NCBI GenBank assembly: GCA_022796875.1
Contig: JAAWJJ010000013.1
Location: 1 to 64,000 of the forward strand
DNA length: 64,000 nucleotides
Reading direction: 5' to 3'
Source: Eubacterium sp.
Lineage (GTDB): Bacteria > Bacillota > Clostridia > Lachnospirales > Lachnospiraceae
The notes beneath the pieces were generated by a model. That model had not been told where the DNA came from. It made no database searches and was given only the letters and a program-made list of their open reading frames with translations. This document shows positions 42,384 to 50,694 of this stretch, one piece after another; the stretch's first letter is position 1, and every line of letters begins with the position of its first letter. The translations under genes and the position numbers were made by a program.

Positions 42384-43592
42384 ATGAAAATACTGATTTA
42401 CCACTGGAAAGCCTACAACTACATAGACATTATAGAAACGTTCCGCCAAATGGGACATGAAGTCAACGTATTCAAGTATCCTCTGGAACACTATGACGAC
42501 GACCCCGTGTTCGCGCGCCTGTTGGCGGAAAAGCTGGATGAAGCGGAATATGATTTTGTATTTACCGTAAACTATTTTGCCGTTATTTCCGAAGTTTGTC
42601 AGGAAAAAGGCCGGAAATATGTAGTCTGGACATGCGATAATCCGCTGATCAGCATGTATCATCAGGCGGTGTTTTACCCGTGCAACTATTTTTTTACGTT
42701 TGACAAGACGAATTATTATGAGTTCCGCCAGATGGGGGTCAAACAGATCTGGCATTTGCCGCTAACCGCAAATGCACACCGAATCCAAGCGATATTGCAG
42801 CAGTTTCCGGCAGCGGAAAGCAGCGGTACAGACATCGGCAGTACGGGCGGCGGCAGTGCAAATGAATATAAGCATGATATAACTTTTGTTGGAAGCTTGT
42901 ATGAAAGGAATACTTATGATAAAATAGAGCATCGGCTTCCGGAATATCTTCGGGGATATCTGGAAGGAACCATTCAAGCCCAGATGAATATTAGCGGCGG
43001 CAATATTATTGGGAAGATGTTGACGCCGGATATTATGGCGCAACTGGAAACTTACTTTACATTAGAAAAATCAGAGAAATCATTTTCGAATTTAAATTTA
43101 ATTTTCGGAACAACTGTACTGGGATTCAAGGTTGCGGCAGAGCAGAGAATAGAATTGCTGAATATGCTGTCAAAGAAGCACCGGGTAAGCGTTTATTCGA
43201 ACAGCAATTTGTCCTGTCTGCCGTTTTGCGAGGCCTGCGGTTCGGCAGATTACTGGACGAAACTACCGCAGGTGTTTGTTGAGAGTAAAATTAATTTAAA
43301 TCTTACCATACCGAACATCAAAAGTGGAATCCCGCTCCGGGTATGGGACGTGCTGGCGTCTGGAGGATTCCTGATGACGAATTATCAGGTAGAGATTCTG
43401 GATTATTTTGAGCCGGACCGGGATCTGGTGATTTTTGAAAGCCCGGAAGAGCTGGAAAAGAAAGTGAGTTATTATTTGGAGCATGAGGAGGAACGGGAGC
43501 AGATTGCGCGAAACGGCAAAGAAAAACTGGTCAGATACCATCCTTATAACGGCAGATTACAGAAAATGCTTTCTACTGTATTTGAAAAGTAA
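42384..43592 (+). CDS. CgeB/DUF3880-type glycosyltransferase (2)
   Basis: 402 residues. Paralogue of the 22745 product: EYDFVFTVNYFAVISEVCQE, VVWTCDNPLISMYH, HDITFVGSLYERNTYDK, then INLNLTIPNIKSGIPLRVWDVLASGGFLMTNYQVEILDYFEPD and YYLEHEEEREQIARNG. A short Ser/Gly-rich insert (SSGTDIGSTGGGSAN) lies near residue 145 and is not in the paralogue. The gene closes the glycosylation island. Its last codons (FEK and stop) are the first copy of a 21-bp tandem repeat. Confidence 0.88.
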   Translation: MKILIYHWKAYNYIDIIETFRQMGHEVNVFKYPLEHYDDDPVFARLLAEKLDEAEYDFVFTVNYFAVISEVCQEKGRKYVVWTCDNPLISMYHQAVFYPCNYFFTFDKTNYYEFRQMGVKQIWHLPLTANAHRIQAILQQFPAAESSGTDIGSTGGGSANEYKHDITFVGSLYERNTYDKIEHRLPEYLRGYLEGTIQAQMNISGGNIIGKMLTPDIMAQLETYFTLEKSEKSFSNLNLIFGTTVLGFKVAAEQRIELLNMLSKKHRVSVYSNSNLSCLPFCEACGSADYWTKLPQVFVESKINLNLTIPNIKSGIPLRVWDVLASGGFLMTNYQVEILDYFEPDRDLVIFESPEELEKKVSYYLEHEEEREQIARNGKEKLVRYHPYNGRLQKMLSTVFEK

Positions 43593-43643
43593 GCGTTACG
43601 ATTTGAAAAGTAAGCGTTGCGATTTGAAAAGTAAGCGTTACGA
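43581..43643 (+). repeat. 21-bp tandem repeat, three copies
   Basis: tttgaaaagtaagcgttacg starts copies at 43581, 43602 and 43623, with one substitution in copy 2 (gttgcg). The first copy covers the last three codons and the stop of the glycosyltransferase gene, so each copy carries an in-frame TAA. Confidence 0.93.
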
Positions 43644-43655
43644 TTTTGATAGTAT

Positions 43656-43703
43656 TTAAAAAGCATCTTATGGGACAAAAAAATCTCTATAAGGTGCTTT
43701 TTT
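43656..43703 (+). terminator. Terminator at the end of the glycosylation island
   Basis: aaaaagcatcttat (43658-43671) pairs with ataaggtgcttttt (43689-43702), with one G-U, giving a long stem that runs into T residues. The flanking A and T runs could also let it act on the minus strand. Confidence 0.85.
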
Positions 43704-43725
43704 GGAAAAAATAAAAAACAGCTTC

Positions 43726-43754
43726 TTGACAATCCGAAAGGTCAGTAGCATAAT
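43726..43754 (+). promoter_or_regulatory. Sigma-A promoter for apbE
   Basis: TTGACA (43726-43731), 17-nt spacer, CATAAT (43749-43754). The inverted repeat gttag/ctaac lies just after the expected start (near 43765). Confidence 0.85.
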
Positions 43755-43804
43755 TTTAACCGCATGTTAGATAGAGCTAACTGCAAGCTTTGGGGGAATG
43801 GATC

Positions 43805-45004
43805 ATGTTATTTAGTAAAGAGGTCGGCTGGAAAATTAGCGGGATAAACAGGGAATACCACAGAAGTTTTTGTAAAAATTATTGCAGAAAAAGCAAGAGG
43901 CTGACAGTATTTTTGTGTATAGCGGCGCTGGGGCTTTTTACGGGGTGTGAAAAAGGCTTCGTCACAAAAGAAGAAACATCTGACCAAATCGTCACGGCAG
44001 AAACAAAAGAAAAAACAGATACAAACACAAAAACGGACCGGAAAGAAGCGTCTGCTGATATATTTGCCATGGATACTTATATGACAGTTGCCGCATATGG
44101 TGAACATGGACAGGAAGCGGTCGATGCCGCGGAAAAAGAAATCGAACGGCTGGACGATCTTTTGTCTACCGGAAACGGAAAAAGTGAAGTCAGTCAGATT
44201 AACCGAAATGGAGGCGGCGTGCTTTCTCCGGATACGTTGGCGTTATTGAAGCGTTCTCTGGAAATTTATAAAAGTACCGATGGGGCATATGATATCACGA
44301 TTTATCCGCTTATGAAGCTATGGGGATTTACGACAAAACAGTTTGTGGTGCCGGATGAAGATGCGCTTGCGGACGCACTGGAGCTGGTTGGTTCGGATGC
44401 GTTGTCGTGGAGTGAAGGAGGCAAGAAGCAGAAACTTGTCCTGGAAAAGGAAGGGGCGGCAATTGATTTTGGCGGAATTGCGAAAGGATACGCTTCCGAC
44501 AGGATCATGGAAATTTATAAAGAGTATGGAGTATCCAGCGGGCTGGTCAGCCTGGGAGGCAATATATCTGCTCTCGGCGTAAAACCGGACGGGACAAAAT
44601 GGAGGATTGCGATTCAGGATCCGGAGGATGAAAACGGTTATCTGGCTGTTTTAAATATAGAAAACGAGGCGGTAATCACATCGGGCGGTTATGAGAGATA
44701 TTTTGAAGAGGACGGTATTATTTATCATCACATTATTGATCCGTCTACCGGTTATCCGGCAAACAACGGGCTGATTTCCGTAACGATTGTCAGTGAAGAC
44801 GGAACTCTGGCGGACGCGCTTTCCACATCATTATATGTTATGGGTACGGAGAAAGCTATGGCTTATTGTAAAGACCATGCCGTAGCGGACGGCTTTGACG
44901 TGATCCTCTATACAGATGACGGGAAGCTTTATGCGACAAGCGGTATAACTCCAAATATCACAAGCGATATGGAAATATTGGAAATCAGGACGTCCGGAGA
45001 TTAA
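43805..45004 (+). CDS. apbE: FAD:protein FMN transferase lipoprotein (ApbE/FmnB)
   Basis: 399 residues from ATG 43805 (GGGGGAA upstream). Extracellular enzyme that attaches FMN to Ser/Thr of redox proteins such as RNF/NQR subunits or FMN-binding lipoproteins. A lipobox (LGLFTGC) follows a hydrophobic span, but about 30 residues precede that span, longer than usual. Catalytic domain: FAMDTYMTVAAYG, YDITIYPLMKLWGF, IDFGGIAKGYASDRI, LVSLGGNISALG, VITSGGYERYFEEDG, YHHIIDPSTGYPA and the metal-binding DGTLADALSTSLYVMG, all intact. Followed by a Gx-type membrane protein, a pairing seen in flavin-based electron-transfer loci; the target protein is not in this window. Confidence 0.95.
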   Translation: MLFSKEVGWKISGINREYHRSFCKNYCRKSKRLTVFLCIAALGLFTGCEKGFVTKEETSDQIVTAETKEKTDTNTKTDRKEASADIFAMDTYMTVAAYGEHGQEAVDAAEKEIERLDDLLSTGNGKSEVSQINRNGGGVLSPDTLALLKRSLEIYKSTDGAYDITIYPLMKLWGFTTKQFVVPDEDALADALELVGSDALSWSEGGKKQKLVLEKEGAAIDFGGIAKGYASDRIMEIYKEYGVSSGLVSLGGNISALGVKPDGTKWRIAIQDPEDENGYLAVLNIENEAVITSGGYERYFEEDGIIYHHIIDPSTGYPANNGLISVTIVSEDGTLADALSTSLYVMGTEKAMAYCKDHAVADGFDVILYTDDGKLYATSGITPNITSDMEILEIRTSGD

Positions 45005-45129
45005 GAAAATCAGAACTGGAATACTATGGGAAAGGAAATGCTTTTAGGTACGGAATTTTCAGGATATTTGTCTGAAGCAAGACGTACATACCGGAATGAG
45101 TAAAAAGTGAAAAGCAACGAGCATTTATA

Positions 45130-45138
45130 TGTTATAAT
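45130..45138 (+). promoter_or_regulatory. Extended -10 promoter for the Gx membrane protein
   Basis: TGTTATAAT matches the extended -10 TGnTATAAT. No good -35 box is seen 17 nt upstream. It lies about 90 nt before the ATG at 45227. Confidence 0.6.
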
Positions 45139-45226
45139 GAAAATAGCTTTACTGTATGCGTTGTACCTGATAATTATGAAGCTGTGACAATAAAAAGAAA
45201 GAAAAAGAATAAGAAATGAGGAAAAG

Positions 45227-45787
45227 ATGAGGGATCTGGAATTTCTGAACATGCAAAGCAGCCGCAAAAACGATAAGAAAACATCACCGGCCGTGACGGT
45301 GGCCTGGGGCGCAATGATTACGGCGCTGGCGTTGGTATTCAGCTATGTGGAATCTTTGGTACCGATTAATTTCGGGATTCCGGGGATTAAACTGGGACTG
45401 GCAAATCTGGCGATTGTGATTGCATTTGTTCTGCTTGGAGGGAAAAAAGCCTATGCGATTTCCGTAATACGTATTTTGCTGGCAGGCTTTTTGTTTGGTA
45501 ATTTGATGTCGATCGGTTATTCGCTGGCAGGCGGCGTGCTGAGCCTGGCCGTGATGCTCCTTATGTATTGCAGATTCGGAATGTCGTTGTTCAGCGTCAG
45601 TGTTGCAGGTGGGATTGCCCATAATATTGGCCAGCTTCTAATTGCAATGGCGGTTGTCGAAAATTTAAACCTGATTTATTATGCTCCGGTATTGCTTATA
45701 TCCGGGGCGCTAACGGGATTGGTTATAGGTGTGTTATCCAATGTGCTTCTACCCGTCATGAAAAAAGCATTTCACAGGTTAAATTAA
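45227..45787 (+). CDS. Gx transporter / heptaprenyl diphosphate synthase component I-like membrane protein
   Basis: 186 residues with about five membrane helices after a 20-residue soluble N-terminus (AWGAMITALALVFSYVESLVP, GIKLGLANLAIVIAFVLLGGKKA, AGFLFGNLMSIGYSLAGGVLSL, IAHNIGQLLIAMAVV, LLISGALTGLVIGVL). The family is named after heptaprenyl diphosphate synthase component I or Gx transporter, and is often next to ApbE in Clostridia and Listeria. It belongs to the ECF S-component-like superfamily and may move a flavin or quinone precursor. The precise substrate is not established by sequence. Confidence 0.87.
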   Translation: MRDLEFLNMQSSRKNDKKTSPAVTVAWGAMITALALVFSYVESLVPINFGIPGIKLGLANLAIVIAFVLLGGKKAYAISVIRILLAGFLFGNLMSIGYSLAGGVLSLAVMLLMYCRFGMSLFSVSVAGGIAHNIGQLLIAMAVVENLNLIYYAPVLLISGALTGLVIGVLSNVLLPVMKKAFHRLN

Positions 45788-45805
45788 TCCGTGGAATGCT
45801 TTTAA
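45762..45805. terminator. Likely bidirectional terminator
   Basis: aaaagcatttcac (45763-45775) and gtggaatgctttt (45791-45803) pair with one wobble. A run of A precedes and T follows, so it can end both the plus-strand Gx gene, whose last codons it overlaps, and the minus-strand FliD-like gene. Confidence 0.75.
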
Positions 45806-45870
45806 TATACTTTCTGATTGTTTAAATGGACTTTAAATTTAAATAAATCTTAAATTTCTCATAAATTAGC

Positions 45871-47172
45871 TTAATAATACAGATCCAGCATCATTCCTGA
45901 ATAAATGGAGCTGATGTAAGGCGTAGCAAAATTACGCCCCGGATTTTTGTAAACGACAATTACTTTGTTGACATATTTCATTGGATTCAGGGAAGCCTCG
46001 GTAGCTTTCTGGTTTAAAGAATCCTTAAAGTTGTTCAAAATAGTGAAAAGCTCATCTTTGGCGTTCGGTGCCGCGATCGCATCTGTCAGCAGCGCTTTAT
46101 CCATACGGATGGAACCGTTCTCATTGACTTGTAGGCCAATGGATTCCAGTTCGTTTTGGTAGGCGCGTGCGCTGCCGGCCATATCCTGCCGTAAATACTG
46201 GCTCTTCTGCACGCTGTTACTGTAATTGTCGGCAAGTTGTATAACGGAATTATAAGAATCCACAAGAGTCTGGATATTGTCCGTAATGGCGTCTACATTT
46301 GTTTTAAATCCTACCGTAGTTTCCTCTCCCGGCGGACTGACACCGTTTAACGTAATCTCAAATTCCCGGTTAATCGTAAACGTGTTGGAATAGGAAGTCC
46401 TTTCCTGTCCGTTTAACAGGAAAGAAGAATTCTGCGCATTTTGCGTGACGGAATCAATTCCCAGAGTATCCAATACATCGGCGGATGGAGTTCCCGGCCG
46501 CGCGGAAATACGGAAGATTTCTTCTTCTCCCGGCGTTAACCCGGTCTGTGCAGAGGTGATTTGCAGAGAAGTATTTTCGCCGTCCTCTTTCACTTCGGCG
46601 TTTAATCCGATGTTGGCATTTTGAATCAAAGAAGCCAGTTTTGTCTGAATTTTCCTGTTGGTATCGCCCGGATTAATACTGAACTGAAACTCGTACGCAT
46701 TTGCAGGCGTAGAGAGGTCAAAAGTAAAGGATCCGGATGGAAGATCGCTGATGTCAGCCGGGAGGTAGTTTCCCATATTTATTTGCGGCTTTGCAAGCTG
46801 GTTTACGATAACTTTAAAACTGTCGGTAGAAGAACGGTTTGCATTTTCGCCGATATAACTCGCTGAAATAAGGTCTTTCTGTGAGGAATAGGCAACCTTT
46901 TTTTCAAACGCGTCCTCCAGTCCTTCGTCGTTCGTGCTTAAAGAAGCGACCACATTTTTAATTCCACGGGCGCTTTCTTTTAAGTCGAGTACAAATTTCT
47001 GCATATCGTTCCTGCCGCTTTTTATTTTATAAAGAGGTGATTCCTTATTTAACTTTACAATATTATTCCACACCATACGTAACTCGCTGCGTTTATGGGA
47101 ATCATAACGGGATACAGGCGGCGGTCCGTATGTGTTTAAATAATCGCTGTAAAAAGTTGAAATTGCAGACAT
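45871..47172 (-). CDS. FliD-like flagellar cap/hook-associated protein
   Basis: 433 residues on the minus strand with AAGGAGG 7 nt before the ATG. The middle resembles FliD: SSTDSFKVIVNQLAKPQ, the hook-IN-like FLLNGQERTSYSNTFTINREFEITLNG, and the FliD_C pattern GFKTNVDAITDNIQTLVDSYNSVIQL. The N-terminus (MSAISTFYSDYLNTYG) and C-terminus (NFATPYISSIYSGMMLDLYY) are unlike classic FliD, and it lacks the usual C-terminal coiled coil. It may be an orphan cap-like or secreted filament protein. There is no neighbouring fliS. It lies 25 kb from flagellin. Confidence 0.75.
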   Translation of the reverse strand: MSAISTFYSDYLNTYGPPPVSRYDSHKRSELRMVWNNIVKLNKESPLYKIKSGRNDMQKFVLDLKESARGIKNVVASLSTNDEGLEDAFEKKVAYSSQKDLISASYIGENANRSSTDSFKVIVNQLAKPQINMGNYLPADISDLPSGSFTFDLSTPANAYEFQFSINPGDTNRKIQTKLASLIQNANIGLNAEVKEDGENTSLQITSAQTGLTPGEEEIFRISARPGTPSADVLDTLGIDSVTQNAQNSSFLLNGQERTSYSNTFTINREFEITLNGVSPPGEETTVGFKTNVDAITDNIQTLVDSYNSVIQLADNYSNSVQKSQYLRQDMAGSARAYQNELESIGLQVNENGSIRMDKALLTDAIAAPNAKDELFTILNNFKDSLNQKATEASLNPMKYVNKVIVVYKNPGRNFATPYISSIYSGMMLDLYY

Positions 47173-47349
47173 TAAAGTTACCTCCTTTCCGGAATAGTCA
47201 TAAATGTAAAATTGTTTTTATATAAATCAATATTAACGGCTTATAATTAATGAAACTCAAAACAAATAAAACAAGTATAAATAAATTATAATAGAAATTT
47301 GTTAATTTGTCATTCGTAAATTGTTAATTTTTGTAATAAAATGCCGGAA

Positions 47350-49386
47350 TCAGAGGATCGGACGTGCGATCATCACAATATTACCGGTATTATAATAGGC
47401 GCGAAACGGTTTTTCCAGCCGCAATCCTTTGCCGTAATACATGGAAACATGATAAATGCCTTTGTACCGTCCGTTTCCGGAATTGCCGTAAAAAATCAGG
47501 TCACCGGGCTGCAGATGCGATACGTCGATGTAGCCGTAAGAAATCGCTTTTCCGGTCCGTTCCAGATGCAGCGCCATACTGGCTGCGGTCGGAGCCCAGG
47601 ACGGTGTTCCGCCAAGCAGGGATGTGTTGCAGCCGTATGCCCGGAACACAAGGGAACTGCAGTCATAATAACCGGCAGTCATCCTGCGGGCCTGGCTGTA
47701 ACTGGAACTGTACATAATTGCCTTGCCGACACGGGTTGCATTGATTGCCTCGGCGGGTACCACTTCTACAACATAAGAGAATTTTTTTCCGTCGGCATTG
47801 ACGGTAATTGTAGCTTTCCCGTGAGTTTTGCCGCGGATAACACCTTTCTTACTTACGCTGGCAATCGCCGAATTGGAGCTTTTATATGTTACCTTACTTT
47901 TCTTTGCCAGTCCTTTAACGGAAATGGTTTTACGTCCTCCCGAAGAAATCATCGCATGGCGGGTTTTTAATTTCGGGTTGGAAACATATACTTTACAGCG
48001 TATGGTTTTGCCGTCTGCGACGGCCTTAATTGTTGCAGTCCCTTTTTTGCGTCCTTTGATCGTGCCGTCCGAATCGACGGAAACCACGGATTTTCTGGAA
48101 CTGCCCCATTTTATCCGGCTGTAGGAATTTGTATTTTTTACAGAAAGTTTTTTCCTTACGCCGACGGCGGAAACGACGGTGCGTGTTTTGAACGCAGGGT
48201 CGGATACTTTTGCCGTACATTTATATGTAGCGGTTTGCCCGTCCGCAAATGTAACTTCGGCTGAAATAGTGGCCGTACCGATTTTTTTTGCAGTAACCGT
48301 TCCGGAATTGTTTACGGAAGCGATTTTTGGCGCGGATGATTTCCAGCGTGTGTTTTTTACCGAAAGCTTCTGTCCGTCCTTTTTGACGGACAATGTTTTG
48401 GAAGTTCCTTTTGCCAGCGAAAACTGCTGGTCGGAAATGCCGGTGTCAACGACTTTGATCGTACAGGTATTGCTCCAGGAAATATAACGGCCGTCCTTAA
48501 AAGTAGAAAAACTGACGGATATTTTTGCCGTTCCCTTTTTCAGGCCCTTGATCGTGCAGGTGTTTCCTTTCCTGTGCAGGCTGACGCAGGAGCTGCCGGT
48601 AGTATTGGTAAAAAACGGATAAATTCCTGTCGGAGCGTTTTTGATATACAGAGAAACGTCTGTACCGGCCATAATCGTCCGATTTGTAATATTTAGTTTG
48701 CAGGAGCTGTCCTGCACGGTAATCGTGCAGCTTGCTTTGGCATTGCCGACAGTAGCGGTAATTGTTGTCTTACCGGTCTTTTTTGCAGTAACAATTCCGT
48801 CTTTATCTACGGAAGCCACGCCCGGTTTGGAGGATTTCCATTTCACGGCGGCGTATTCCGGCCGGACCGATGCGTGAATGATAAGAGTGCTTCCTTTATA
48901 TAATGAGGTTTGTTTTATATTTAATGAAACGGACGGTTTTTTTACCGTTACTTTACATTTTTTCGTGATACCGTTTGCAGAAGCCGTGATCGTTACCGTG
49001 CCGGTTTTTTTTCCGGTTACGGTACCGTTTTCTACCGTGGCTATTTTGGAATTGCCGGTTGTCCATGTGACTTTGGCGGTCGGTTCCGGCGTTGCGGTCA
49101 GCTGGTACGGAACTTTGACATATGCGGTTGCCTTTGAAGGTAATTCCAGATCCGGAGCAGGTTCTTCTTCTGCGCCGACGGCAGACAGGGAAGCGGTTTC
49201 ATCCGGTGTCAGTATTGTACGATTGGCATGGTCTGTATTATTGGTGGAATCCGGGGTTAAAACCGTATTTCCAGTTGGGGAACCGGGCGGGTTACCGGTA
49301 TTCGCGAAAACGGCCTGTGGCGGAACAGACGTAAAAATAAGCGACAGTGTCAACAGCAATATAGCAACTGGTTTTAACGGTTTCAT
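47350..49386 (-). CDS. Secreted NlpC/P60 endopeptidase with Big_2 repeats
   Basis: 678 residues on the minus strand; the ATG at 49386 has AAAGGAG upstream, while the frame is open further to 49455. Signal peptide (PLKPVAILLLTLSLIFTSV, cleavage near VFA), then a Pro/Thr-rich linker. Five to six bacterial Ig-like (Big_2) units follow, each with a KIATV or ASV core and a TVTGKKTGTVTITA-type end. The C-terminal NlpC/P60 domain contains YDCSSLVFRAYG with the catalytic Cys, LQPGDLIFYGN and GIYHVSMYYG with the His. Such enzymes cut stem peptides in peptidoglycan. The Big_2 stalk probably binds the wall or displays the enzyme. Confidence 0.93.
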   Translation of the reverse strand: MKPLKPVAILLLTLSLIFTSVPPQAVFANTGNPPGSPTGNTVLTPDSTNNTDHANRTILTPDETASLSAVGAEEEPAPDLELPSKATAYVKVPYQLTATPEPTAKVTWTTGNSKIATVENGTVTGKKTGTVTITASANGITKKCKVTVKKPSVSLNIKQTSLYKGSTLIIHASVRPEYAAVKWKSSKPGVASVDKDGIVTAKKTGKTTITATVGNAKASCTITVQDSSCKLNITNRTIMAGTDVSLYIKNAPTGIYPFFTNTTGSSCVSLHRKGNTCTIKGLKKGTAKISVSFSTFKDGRYISWSNTCTIKVVDTGISDQQFSLAKGTSKTLSVKKDGQKLSVKNTRWKSSAPKIASVNNSGTVTAKKIGTATISAEVTFADGQTATYKCTAKVSDPAFKTRTVVSAVGVRKKLSVKNTNSYSRIKWGSSRKSVVSVDSDGTIKGRKKGTATIKAVADGKTIRCKVYVSNPKLKTRHAMISSGGRKTISVKGLAKKSKVTYKSSNSAIASVSKKGVIRGKTHGKATITVNADGKKFSYVVEVVPAEAINATRVGKAIMYSSSYSQARRMTAGYYDCSSLVFRAYGCNTSLLGGTPSWAPTAASMALHLERTGKAISYGYIDVSHLQPGDLIFYGNSGNGRYKGIYHVSMYYGKGLRLEKPFRAYYNTGNIVMIARPIL

Positions 49387-49504
49387 TTGTAACTCCTTTT
49401 CCTTTTTCCTGTGTTTAATAATATAAATCGGGAATAAAATAAGATAAATACCCATTACTTATATCGGACAATGCGGATTGATATTTAACAGGAAGCGGAA
49501 TATT

Positions 49505-49593
49505 TTATAACAATTCAGCCATCGCCAAAATTATGGGCGAATCATGCTTGCATGAATGAGCACAGAATGACGGAGAGGGCTGAATTGTCATAA
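49505..49593. repeat. 89-bp palindromic element, candidate structured RNA or MITE-like repeat
   Basis: This is the gene-free gap between two divergent genes (49387-49724). The outer arms ttataacaattcagcc (49505-49520) and ggctgaattgtcataa (49578-49593) match at 15 of 16 positions. On the minus strand the odd pair is a G-U. Inside are tcgcc/ggcga (49522-49540) and catgc/gcatg (49543-49554), giving a branched fold. A T run follows at 49594. No gene upstream on the plus strand needs a terminator. Confidence 0.6.
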
Positions 49594-49618
49594 TATTTTT
49601 TTGCCGCGCGCAAATAAC

Positions 49619-49647
49619 TTGACAGGACTTGCGGTTTGTGCTATAGT
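49619..49647 (+). promoter_or_regulatory. Sigma-A promoter for rpmG-secE-nusG
   Basis: TTGACA (49619-49624), 17-nt spacer, TATAGT (49642-49647), about 78 nt before rpmG. Confidence 0.9.
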
Positions 49648-49724
49648 GTTCTAGCTATGGAAGTAGGTCTTTTTTTTTGACTTAAAATGACCGCAAAACA
49701 AGAATTTAAGTGGAGGTGGAAGTT

Positions 49725-49874
49725 GTGCGTACAAAAATCACATTGGCATGTACAGAATGTAAGCAGCGTAATTACAACATGACCAAGGACAAAAAAACTC
49801 ATCCGGACAGAATGGAAACAAAAAAATATTGCAGGTTTTGCAGAAAGCATACCATGCATAAAGAAACGAAATAG
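49725..49874 (+). CDS. rpmG: 50S ribosomal protein L33
   Basis: 49 residues from a GTG start with GGAGG 8 nt upstream. Sequence [17 protein letters not shown], then [19 protein letters not shown] and [13 protein letters not shown]. Both CxxC pairs (CTEC and CRFC) are present, so this is the zinc-binding form of L33. It sits in its usual Firmicutes place before secE. The gene is too short for most ORF filters but is unambiguous. Confidence 0.97.
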   Translation: MRTKITLACTECKQRNYNMTKDKKTHPDRMETKKYCRFCRKHTMHKETK

Positions 49875-49903
49875 TTTCCGGCTGTTAGTAAAGGAGTGAC
49901 GAA

Positions 49904-50116
49904 ATGGGCGAAACAGAAAACACAAAAGCTCAGAAAGAGAGCTGGGTCGACGGCCTGAAAAATGAATTTGGCAAGATTGCATGGCTCAACAAAAAGACAC
50001 TTGGAAAACAGACGGTAGCAGTCGTCATTGTTTCAGTGATTGTAGGTTTTATTATTGCGATACTGGATACGGTCATTCAGTACGGAGTAGATTTTTTAAC
50101 CGGTATTGGCGTTTAA
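49904..50116 (+). CDS. secE: Preprotein translocase subunit SecE
   Basis: 70 residues with one membrane helix (TVAVVIVSVIVGFIIAILDTVIQ) after an amphipathic stretch (WVDGLKNEFGKIAWLNKKTLGKQ), the conserved SecE layout W-x-K-x-E...TW. It clamps SecY in the Sec channel. AAAGGAGTG precedes the ATG, and nusG follows after 16 nt. Confidence 0.97.
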   Translation: MGETENTKAQKESWVDGLKNEFGKIAWLNKKTLGKQTVAVVIVSVIVGFIIAILDTVIQYGVDFLTGIGV

Positions 50117-50132
50117 ATGGAGGTCATGAAAT

Positions 50133-50651
50133 ATGGCAGAAGCAAACTGGTATGTCGTTCATACCTATTCAGGGTATGAGAACAAGGTCAAGGCGAACAT
50201 TGAAAAGACAATTGAAAACAGGCATTTGGAAGAACAGATATTGGAAGTAAGGGTTCCGATGCAGGATGTTGTTGAATTGAAAAATGGTGCAAGGAAACAG
50301 ACGCAGAAGAAAATGTTTCCGGGATATGTCCTGATCAATATGGTTATGAATGACGATACGTGGTATGTAGTCAGAAATACCAGAGGAGTAACCGGGTTTG
50401 TGGGCCCGGGGTCAAAACCGGTGCCGTTGACAGAGGCAGAGATGAAACCGTTGGGAATCAACGCCGGAAGCGTTATCGTTGATTTCGAAGAGGGAGATGA
50501 GGTTGTGGTGACCGGAGGCGTATGGAAAGATACGGCCGGTGTTGTACAGTCCGTCAACCAGGGCAAACAGATTGTAACAATCAATGTGGAAATGTTTGGC
50601 CGCGAAACGCCGGTAGAAATAAGTTTCGCAGAAGTAAAGAAAGCTTTATAG
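50133..50651 (+). CDS. nusG: Transcription termination/antitermination factor NusG
   Basis: 172 residues. NGN domain (ANWYVVHTYSGYENKVKANIEK, FPGYVLINMVMNDDTWYVVRNTRGVTGFVG) and KOW domain (FEEGDEVVVTGGVWKDTAGVVQSVN, ETPVEISFAEVKKA). Binds RNA polymerase and links it to ribosomes or Rho. Standard position between secE and rplK. Confidence 0.98.
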   Translation: MAEANWYVVHTYSGYENKVKANIEKTIENRHLEEQILEVRVPMQDVVELKNGARKQTQKKMFPGYVLINMVMNDDTWYVVRNTRGVTGFVGPGSKPVPLTEAEMKPLGINAGSVIVDFEEGDEVVVTGGVWKDTAGVVQSVNQGKQIVTINVEMFGRETPVEISFAEVKKAL

Positions 50652-50694
50652 GAAAAGCATGAAAAGGTAAGTAAGATAAGGAGGAATTTTCCAA

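Noticed and set aside
43790..43804. TTG at 43790 as the apbE start
   Set aside because: The ATG at 43805 has the ribosome site GGGGGAA at a suitable distance; the TTG would lie before that site.
47233..47240. Sigma-D -10 box (GCCGTTAA on the minus strand) for the FliD-like gene
   Set aside because: No TAAA is found 15 nt upstream, and the region is so AT-rich that a near match is expected by chance.
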